Both the position numbers and the translations under genes were made by a program. From Gemmatimonadota bacterium (GTDB lineage Bacteria; Gemmatimonadota; Gemmatimonadetes; Gemmatimonadales; GWC2-71-9), in the NCBI GenBank assembly GCA_003220975.1, contig QHTX01000119.1, positions 13,758-33,213 on the forward strand: a stretch of 19,456 bases of DNA, written 5' to 3'. Position 1 is the first letter of the stretch, and the number at the start of each line of letters is the position of its first letter. Below the pieces are notes generated by a model. The model did no database searches. It was not told the origin of the DNA and saw only the letters and a list, made by a program, of their open reading frames with translations. Positions 13,959 to 19,456 of the stretch are shown piece after piece.

Positions 13959-14603
13959 GGGGGGAATATAGTGCCCCCACACAGCTCCTCCACGAGCTCC
14001 TTCACCCCCGCCCCCGCGTACCCCCGCCGCACCAGGAAGGCGAGCAACCGCCGCTTGCGGACGGGCCCGGGGAGGTCGGAGAGCTGGCGGGCGCGCTTCG
14101 CCGCGACGGCGCGCGCTTCGATCGCCGGATCGATGCCTTCGTCCGCGAGCGCGCGACGCACCGCTTCCTCGGCGACGCGGCGCTCCACACCGTGCGCCAG
14201 CAGGTCGGTGACGAGTCGGGCCGGCCCCTTGCCGCGCGCGGCGCGGAAGGCGGCGTACTGCTCGGCGAAGCGGCGGTCGTCCAGCAGCCCGCGCGCCGCG
14301 AGGCGATCGAGCGCGGTCGGGCGGGTGCTGCTTCTGCACGAGGCGGCGGCGCAGGTCGACGCGCGCGTGGGCGCGGCGCGCCAGGGCGCGCAGCGCCGCG
14401 CGCTGGGCCGCCTCGATGTCGGCGAGGTCGCGCAGCCGGGCAAGCACCGCGGCCGACAACTCGTCGCCGACCCGGAGCCGGAGCGGCTCGAGCGCCGCCG
14501 CCGGCAGGGACGCAAATCGCCCCCGATCCACCTCGACCAGCCGGTAGTCCGGCTGGCGGGGATCGGGGGCGAGCGCGGTGAGCGTCGGAGGGAGCGCGGG
14601 CAC
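13955..14603 (-). pseudogene. recX: RecX regulatory protein, frameshifted by one extra base near 14319-14323
   Basis: The N-terminal part (GTG 14603, directly after the recA TAG) encodes YRLVEVDRGRFASLP and HARVDLRRRLVQKQHPP. Homology then moves one frame to TALDRLAARGLLDDRRFAEQYAAFRAARGKGP, ERRVAEEAVRRAL and RRLLAFLVRRGYAGAGVKELVEEL, which are RecX three-helix repeats. Removing one C from a CCC run (14319-14321 on the plus strand) restores HPPTALDRL, so this is a single-base insertion in a homopolymer. The span of 649 nt is one more than a multiple of three. RecX binds RecA filaments and inhibits their activity, and the adjacent recA fits that. Its TGA overlaps the alaS ATG. A sequencing error is the simplest explanation, but a real null allele is possible. 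Confidence 0.85.
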
Positions 14604-15683
<1,080 letters not shown>

Positions 15684-15736
15684 GGGTTGGGAGCCTCCCT
15701 CCCTGTGGGAGACCCGAATATAAACCGAAGCTGGGA

Positions 15737-16129
15737 CTAGCGCCATCCCGGGCGGAACGCGTCTTCCAGGTGCTCCAACTTCGTGTCCACGATCGCGATG
15801 CAGTCGAAGCGGTACACGTCCGACGGCCGCCCGCAGCGGTCCACCCACACGCGCGCCGCCTTCACCAGCTCCCGCCGCTTCGGCCCCGTCACCGCCTCAA
15901 GCGGGCTGCCGAACGCCGTGCCGCGCCGCGCCTTCACCTCCACGAACGCCACCAGGTGACCCCGGCGCGCCACCAGGTCGATCTCGGTGTGCCCCACCCG
16001 GAAGCGGTGCGCCGCGATCACCCAGCCCTGGCTCTGCAGATAGCGCATCGCCTGCTGCTCGGCGGCGAGTCCGCGCTTGTGGCGCTCGTCTTTCCACGAC
16101 GCGGGATCCGTTCTGACGCCGCTCCGCAC
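15737..16129 (-). CDS. yraN: YraN/UPF0102 family endonuclease-like protein
   Basis: The 130-residue product shows the UPF0102 pattern. RGLAAEQQAMRYLQSQGW is followed by the nuclease-fold core RVGHTEIDLVARRGHLVAFVEVKARRG, in which Glu/Asp and the E-V-K triad match the PD-(D/E)XK arrangement, then VTGPKRRELVKAARVW. Proteins of this family resemble Holliday-junction resolvases, but their in vivo role is not settled. The start is the GTG at 16129, as no ATG is available near the homology start. It lies upstream of recA in the same direction with a 53-nt gap. Length is normal. The 165 nt before it toward ftsK hold the third palindromic repeat element, which may isolate it from the ftsK transcript. 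Confidence 0.9.
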   Translation of the reverse strand: MRSGVRTDPASWKDERHKRGLAAEQQAMRYLQSQGWVIAAHRFRVGHTEIDLVARRGHLVAFVEVKARRGTAFGSPLEAVTGPKRRELVKAARVWVDRCGRPSDVYRFDCIAIVDTKLEHLEDAFRPGWR

Positions 16130-16194
16130 CAGCGCAACCTAACGGGGCGCCGACGCGTCGCGTAACCGAACTATCGCCGGTGGTGCCCTATCAA

Positions 16195-16297
16195 CGCGGA
16201 ACGCGGAAGTCGGAACGCGGAACAGTGCGCTGAGCGTCGCCGCAGCGAGCGATCTCCCCCTGCTGTTCCGCGTTCCGCGTTCCGAGTTCCGCGTTTA
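16195..16297. repeat. Composite palindromic repeat element, copy 3 (between yraN and ftsK)
   Basis: GGAACGC heptamers, then ACAG, a hairpin core (GAGCGTCGCCGCAGCGAGCG), CTGT and TTCCGCG heptamers follow the same order as copies 1 and 2. The core is diverged (AGGGGGAGAT replaces AATGCGAGGT next to the hairpin), so this is an older or different family member. The ftsK stop codon lies at its edge. Confidence 0.85.
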
Positions 16298-18481
16298 GTC
16301 CCTCCCACAAATCTCATCCAGCTCTTCCAATCCCACCAGCACATCCCGCGGCTTCGACCCATTCGCGGGTCCCAGGATGCCCGCCAATTCCAGCTGATCG
16401 ATTATCCTCGCCGCTCTCCCGTACCCGATGCTCATGCGCCGCTGCAACAGCGAGGTGGAGCCGATCTGATTCTGGATGCACACCTCGGCGGCCTGCCGGA
16501 ACAGATGGTCGCGCTCGCCCAGGTCCTGTCCCGTCTCCCCGCGCTCCTCCCGATCCTTCGCCTCGTCGATCGCCGCGATTTGCTCTGTGATTTCGTGCTT
16601 GGCTTTCTCCGACGCCTCACTGGGGTGCTTGCGATACCACTCCATGAGGCGCTCCGTCTCGTCGGTCGAGATGAACGCCCCCTGCACGCGCATCAGTTCG
16701 CTCTTGCCCGGCGGCAGGAACAGCATGTCCCCGTTCCCCAGCAGGGTCTCGGCGCCGTTCTGGTCGAGGATGGTGCGGCTGTCCACCTTGGCCGAGACGC
16801 GGAACGCGATGCGGCAGGGGAAGTTGGCCTTGATCAGCCCGGTGATGACATTGACCGACGGACGTTGCGTCGCGAGCACGAGGTGGATCCCGATCGCCCG
16901 CGCCTTCTGGGCGAGGGTGGCAAGGGGGGTCTCGATTTCTCCCTGCACGGTGAGCATCAGGTCGGCCAGCTCGTCGATGATGAGCACGACGTAAGGCAGG
17001 ACGCCGCCCGAGTACTCCGCGTCCAGCGGCAGCTCCTTCTGAGGTCCGGCAGGAGCGGCAGGCACTTCGCTCGGCCCCTTCAGCGACTTTTTCTGCTCGA
17101 CCTTGCGGTTGAAGTCCGCGATGTTGCGCGCGTGGTTCGCATGGAGCAGCCGGTAACGCCGCTCCATCTCCTTCACCGCCCAGTTCAGCGCGCTCGCCGC
17201 CCGGCGGTTGCTCGTGACCACGTCATGGCCCAGATGCGGCAGCGCGCCATACATCGACAGCTCGACCATCTTGGGGTCCACCATCAGGAGCTTGAGCCGC
17301 TCGGGCGGGTGCGTGTAGATGAGGCTCGTGATAATCGTGTTGATGCACACCGACTTCCCCGACCCGGTGACGCCGGCAATCAGCAGGTGAGGCATCTTGG
17401 TGAGGTCCGCGACGACGGGCTCGCCCTCCAGGTTCTTGCCCAGGGCGACGGGGAGCACGCGGTTCGTCCGGTGGTAGTCTTCGCCCTCGATCAGTTCCCG
17501 GATGTGCACCATCCGCGGCATCGGGTTCGGGACTTCGATCCCGACCGCCGCCTTGCCCGGGATCGGCGCCACGATGCGCAAGCTCTGGGCGCGCATCGCG
17601 AGAGCCAGGTCGTCGGCGAGCCCCGCGATCCGCCCGACCTTGACCCCCGGTCCCGGCGCGACCTCGTACTGCGTCACGACGGGCCCCACGGTGCGGCCGG
17701 CGATCGCCCCCTCGACGCGAAACGTCTGCAGCGTCTCGATCAGCTTCTGGCCCATCTGCTCGATCTGCGCGAGCCCGGCGTCAGCGTCTTCGGGCGGGGC
17801 GTGGGTCAGGAGATCGATGGGAGGAATCAGGACGCCTTCCGGTACAAAGACCGGTCGAGCCGACGGCGGCGTCTTGAGCTTCCGTGTCTTCGGGAGCAGG
17901 GAGCTGGGAGCAGGGAGCGGTTCTTTCCGGGGTACTTCGGCTTGCGGCTCAGCACGCTTAGCCCTGGGCGGCGTCGGCTTTCCTGCTCCCTGCTCCCTGC
18001 TCCCTGCTCTCAGCATCGCGAGCGGATGCCATCCGACCGTTAGGAGCCCGAGGGCGGAGAGCGCGAACAGCCCCACGAGCACACCGCCCGCCGTGCCCAG
18101 CGTCTGGTGCACGCCCCGGGCGAGGAGCCCCGGGACCCGGCCCACCAGCTGCTGCGTCGGCGTCCAGGCGGTGTAGTCGCCCGGGAAGGTGGCGCCGGTG
18201 ACGGTGCCGATGCCGTAGGGCAGCAGCAGCACGAGTCCCACACCCAGCACCGCGGCCCGCCCGGCGGACAGGCTGCCGAGCCGCTCGAACGCCGCGAGCG
18301 CCCACCCGATGCCGAGCAGCGGCAGCAGCAGGGCGCCGACGCCGAACACGCGCCACAGCTGCGATCCGACGGTGCCGCCCCAGCTCCCCGTGAGGGGAAG
18401 CCGCAGCAGGGTCAGTCCGAGGAACAGCCCGATAACGAGGGCGCCGATCCCGACCAACTCCTGGCGCGCCTTCCGGTTCAT
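16295..18481 (-). CDS. ftsK: DNA translocase FtsK/SpoIIIE
   Basis: The 728-residue protein has four N-terminal transmembrane segments (IGALVIGLFLGLTLL, VGALLLPLLGIGWALAAF, LGVGLVLLLPYGIGTV, GGVLVGLFALSALGLL) and a short Pro/Arg-rich linker. The RecA-like motor follows, with Walker A AGVTGSGKSVCINT near residue 370, DPKMVELSMYGALPHL, Walker B VVLIIDELADLM near residue 500 and ATQRPSVNVITG. The C-terminal gamma domain (STSLLQRRMSIGYGRAARIIDQLE) reads polar DNA motifs. FtsK pumps chromosome DNA at the septum and activates XerCD at dif. The linker holds two heptamer arrays in opposite orientation, encoding GSREQGAGK and PAPSSLLPK. The ATG overlaps the comB stop (ATGA). The linker is much shorter than in E. 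coli FtsK and more like SpoIIIE-sized proteins. Confidence 0.96.
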   Translation of the reverse strand: MNRKARQELVGIGALVIGLFLGLTLLRLPLTGSWGGTVGSQLWRVFGVGALLLPLLGIGWALAAFERLGSLSAGRAAVLGVGLVLLLPYGIGTVTGATFPGDYTAWTPTQQLVGRVPGLLARGVHQTLGTAGGVLVGLFALSALGLLTVGWHPLAMLRAGSREQGAGKPTPPRAKRAEPQAEVPRKEPLPAPSSLLPKTRKLKTPPSARPVFVPEGVLIPPIDLLTHAPPEDADAGLAQIEQMGQKLIETLQTFRVEGAIAGRTVGPVVTQYEVAPGPGVKVGRIAGLADDLALAMRAQSLRIVAPIPGKAAVGIEVPNPMPRMVHIRELIEGEDYHRTNRVLPVALGKNLEGEPVVADLTKMPHLLIAGVTGSGKSVCINTIITSLIYTHPPERLKLLMVDPKMVELSMYGALPHLGHDVVTSNRRAASALNWAVKEMERRYRLLHANHARNIADFNRKVEQKKSLKGPSEVPAAPAGPQKELPLDAEYSGGVLPYVVLIIDELADLMLTVQGEIETPLATLAQKARAIGIHLVLATQRPSVNVITGLIKANFPCRIAFRVSAKVDSRTILDQNGAETLLGNGDMLFLPPGKSELMRVQGAFISTDETERLMEWYRKHPSEASEKAKHEITEQIAAIDEAKDREERGETGQDLGERDHLFRQAAEVCIQNQIGSTSLLQRRMSIGYGRAARIIDQLELAGILGPANGSKPRDVLVGLEELDEICGRD
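17892..17919. repeat. GGGAGCA heptamer array inside ftsK linker
   Basis: Four units of GGGAGC(A/T) encode PLPAPSSLLP on the minus strand. The array is oriented opposite to the one at 17982-18010, so the two could pair as an mRNA stem with a loop of about 60 nt. Confidence 0.78.
17982..18010. repeat. CTGCTCC heptamer array inside ftsK linker
   Basis: Four tandem copies of CTGCTCC, the last followed by CTGCTCT-like sequence, encode AGSREQGAG just after the fourth transmembrane segment of FtsK. Confidence 0.82.
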
Positions 18482-19197
18482 GTGATGCGGCGGTCCGCGT
18501 AGCTGGGGACGACGGTGAAGCGGTCCGGCTTGGCGGCGAAGCGCACGTCCTCGGCCAGGTCCGCCTCGGCGAGCTGGCGCGCCGCCTCGGAGCCCTCGAG
18601 CGCCTCCGTCCAGGTCGCGACCGCGTCGGTGAGGGCGATGGCCGCGCGGGCGGCATCATTCAGCTCGAGCCGCTTCACGCCCCGCCGCACGGCCTTGATC
18701 AGCCGGCCCGCGGTGTAGCCGTCTTCCACCGCGAACTGCTTGTCGCGCCCCGCGCACAGCACCACCAGCTCGCCGCGCTGCTCGAGCACGGCGCGCGCGC
18801 GGGCGGCGAGCGCCCGGAAGTTCGCGGGCGCGCCGACCAGCACCGGATCGCCCCCCTGGGCCGCGACCAGCGCCGGGGTGCCGTTCGTCGTCGCCAGCAC
18901 GATGGTCTTGCCGCCCACCGCCGCCGCGGTCATCTCACGCGGCGAGTTACCGAGCGCGAACCCCTCGATCTTGAGGCTCTTGCGCTCGCCGGCGAGCACG
19001 ACGCCGTCCTTTTCCAGGTTCGAGGCGAGCCGCACCGCTTCCTCCGCGGTCGCCGCGGGAATGATGGCCTTGGCGCCGTTGGCGAGCGCGGTGATCACGG
19101 TCGTCGAAGCGCGCAGCACGTCGACGACCACGACGCCCCGGCCGGTCAGGTCCCCTGGGTTCAGGCCGAGCGGTGTGAAGAAGACGTCGATTCTCAT
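18478..19197 (-). CDS. comB: 2-phosphosulfolactate phosphatase (ComB family)
   Basis: The 239-residue product matches the ComB family: the N-terminal FFTPLG, VVVDVLRASTTVITALANGAK, the core LAGERKSLKIEGFALGNSPREM, then TTNGTPAL and LCAGRDKQFAVEDGYTAGRLI with acidic metal ligands. ComB hydrolyses 2-phosphosulfolactate to sulfolactate in a Mg2+-dependent reaction, a step of coenzyme M synthesis in methanogens. Bacteria with the gene mostly lack that pathway, so its role here may be sulfolactate production or a related phosphatase reaction. Its ATG overlaps the accC stop and its TGA overlaps the ftsK ATG, so it sits inside a coupled accC-comB-ftsK series. The family assignment is firm; the physiological substrate is inferred. 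Confidence 0.92.
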   Translation of the reverse strand: MRIDVFFTPLGLNPGDLTGRGVVVVDVLRASTTVITALANGAKAIIPAATAEEAVRLASNLEKDGVVLAGERKSLKIEGFALGNSPREMTAAAVGGKTIVLATTNGTPALVAAQGGDPVLVGAPANFRALAARARAVLEQRGELVVLCAGRDKQFAVEDGYTAGRLIKAVRRGVKRLELNDAARAAIALTDAVATWTEALEGSEAARQLAEADLAEDVRFAAKPDRFTVVPSYADRRIT

Positions 19198-19456
19198 GAC
19201 GGTTGCAGCAGCTGGGGCTCGCGTTCGAGGAACTTCGTGTCCACGCGGCCGGCGATGAAGTCGGGGTGGCGCATGACCCGACTGAGAAACGGGATGGTCG
19301 TGGTCACGCCTTCAATGATAAACGAATCGAGCGCCTGGCGCATACGGGCGAGCGCTTCCCCGCGGCTGTTGCCGTGGACGATCACCTTCGCGAGCAGCGA
19401 GTCGTAGTAGGGCGGCACGGTGTAGCCGGCGTAGATGTGGGTGTCGACGCGCACGC
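19194..19456 (-). CDS. accC: Acetyl-CoA carboxylase biotin carboxylase subunit, 5'-partial
   Basis: Only the last 86 or so residues are present; the gene runs off the right edge. RVDTHIYAGYTVPPYYDSLL, AKVIVHGNSRGEALARM and LDSFIIEGVTTTIPFL are the characteristic C-terminal end of biotin carboxylase and align closely with E. coli AccC (SHIYAGYTVPPYYDS). The enzyme carboxylates biotin on the BCCP carrier with ATP and bicarbonate, the first half of malonyl-CoA formation. The short tail after IAGRVDTKFLE, with no biotinyl domain, indicates the separate AccC subunit rather than a fused acyl-CoA carboxylase alpha chain. The stop overlaps the comB ATG (ATGA). Confidence 0.93.
   Translation of the reverse strand, partial: VRVDTHIYAGYTVPPYYDSLLAKVIVHGNSRGEALARMRQALDSFIIEGVTTTIPFLSRVMRHPDFIAGRVDTKFLEREPQLLQPS

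Noticed and set aside
11328..14603. AlaRS with a 215-residue N-terminal extension (1,091 aa)
   Set aside because: The first part is RecX in frame and then out of frame after a one-base insertion; genuine AlaRS starts at the ATG at 13958 and has the standard 876 residues.

Overview
The window is GC-rich bacterial DNA. It looks like Gemmatimonadota or a close relative of the FCB group. That placement is inferred from composition, from a bacterial geranylgeranylglyceryl-phosphate-synthase-type gene, and from the gene order accC-comB-ftsK / yraN-recA-recX-alaS; no marker-gene search was possible. The two halves face each other and meet at about 4940-4977.

Left half (1-4938, plus strand, visibly less GC-extreme). 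It holds the 3' end of an OafA-type membrane acyltransferase, then a 49-codon gene at 994-1143, then an ABC exporter, a 2-oxoglutarate/Fe(II) oxygenase and a family-2 glycosyltransferase. The 49-residue product carries the exact lasso-peptide leader signature Y-x2-P-x-L-x3-G-x5-T, followed by a Gly/Thr/Cys/Asp-rich core. It has a strong ribosome binding site and is followed at once by an intrinsic terminator, which is typical for a RiPP precursor made in excess over its enzymes. I read this block as the right-hand part of a RiPP cluster, probably lasso-like, with possible hydroxylation, glycosylation and acylation. The cyclase and leader peptidase are not in the window and would have to lie upstream of position 1.

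Right half (4978-19456, minus strand). This is a dense housekeeping series with many 1-8 nt stop/start overlaps. In transcription order it reads: accC (5'-partial), comB, ftsK; then yraN, recA, recX, alaS, a small unknown gene, a GGGP-synthase-type gene, gmhA; an SDR oxidoreductase; cca, a ZIP metal transporter, rarA and a LEA14-like lipoprotein. It covers fatty-acid precursor supply, chromosome segregation, recombination, tRNA maturation and charging, and envelope sugar and lipid precursors.

Two further patterns run through the right half. First, heptanucleotide repeats of several families (GTTCCGC, GGGAGCA, GCTTCCC and a GACGGA-rich type) occur both between genes and inside reading frames. 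Inside genes they encode seven-residue-period peptides in loops and linkers of CCA, AlaRS, SDR and FtsK. Between genes, GTTCCGC repeats bracket a conserved hairpin core and form a palindromic composite element seen three times; two near-identical inverted copies flank the SDR gene. Second, four genes are broken: the ABC exporter (frameshift), rarA (short internal deletion), the GGGP-synthase gene (middle replaced by an inverted copy of its own downstream sequence, with an in-frame TAG) and recX (one extra base). Several lesions so close together suggest sequence or assembly error as much as real decay, and read data would be needed to decide.
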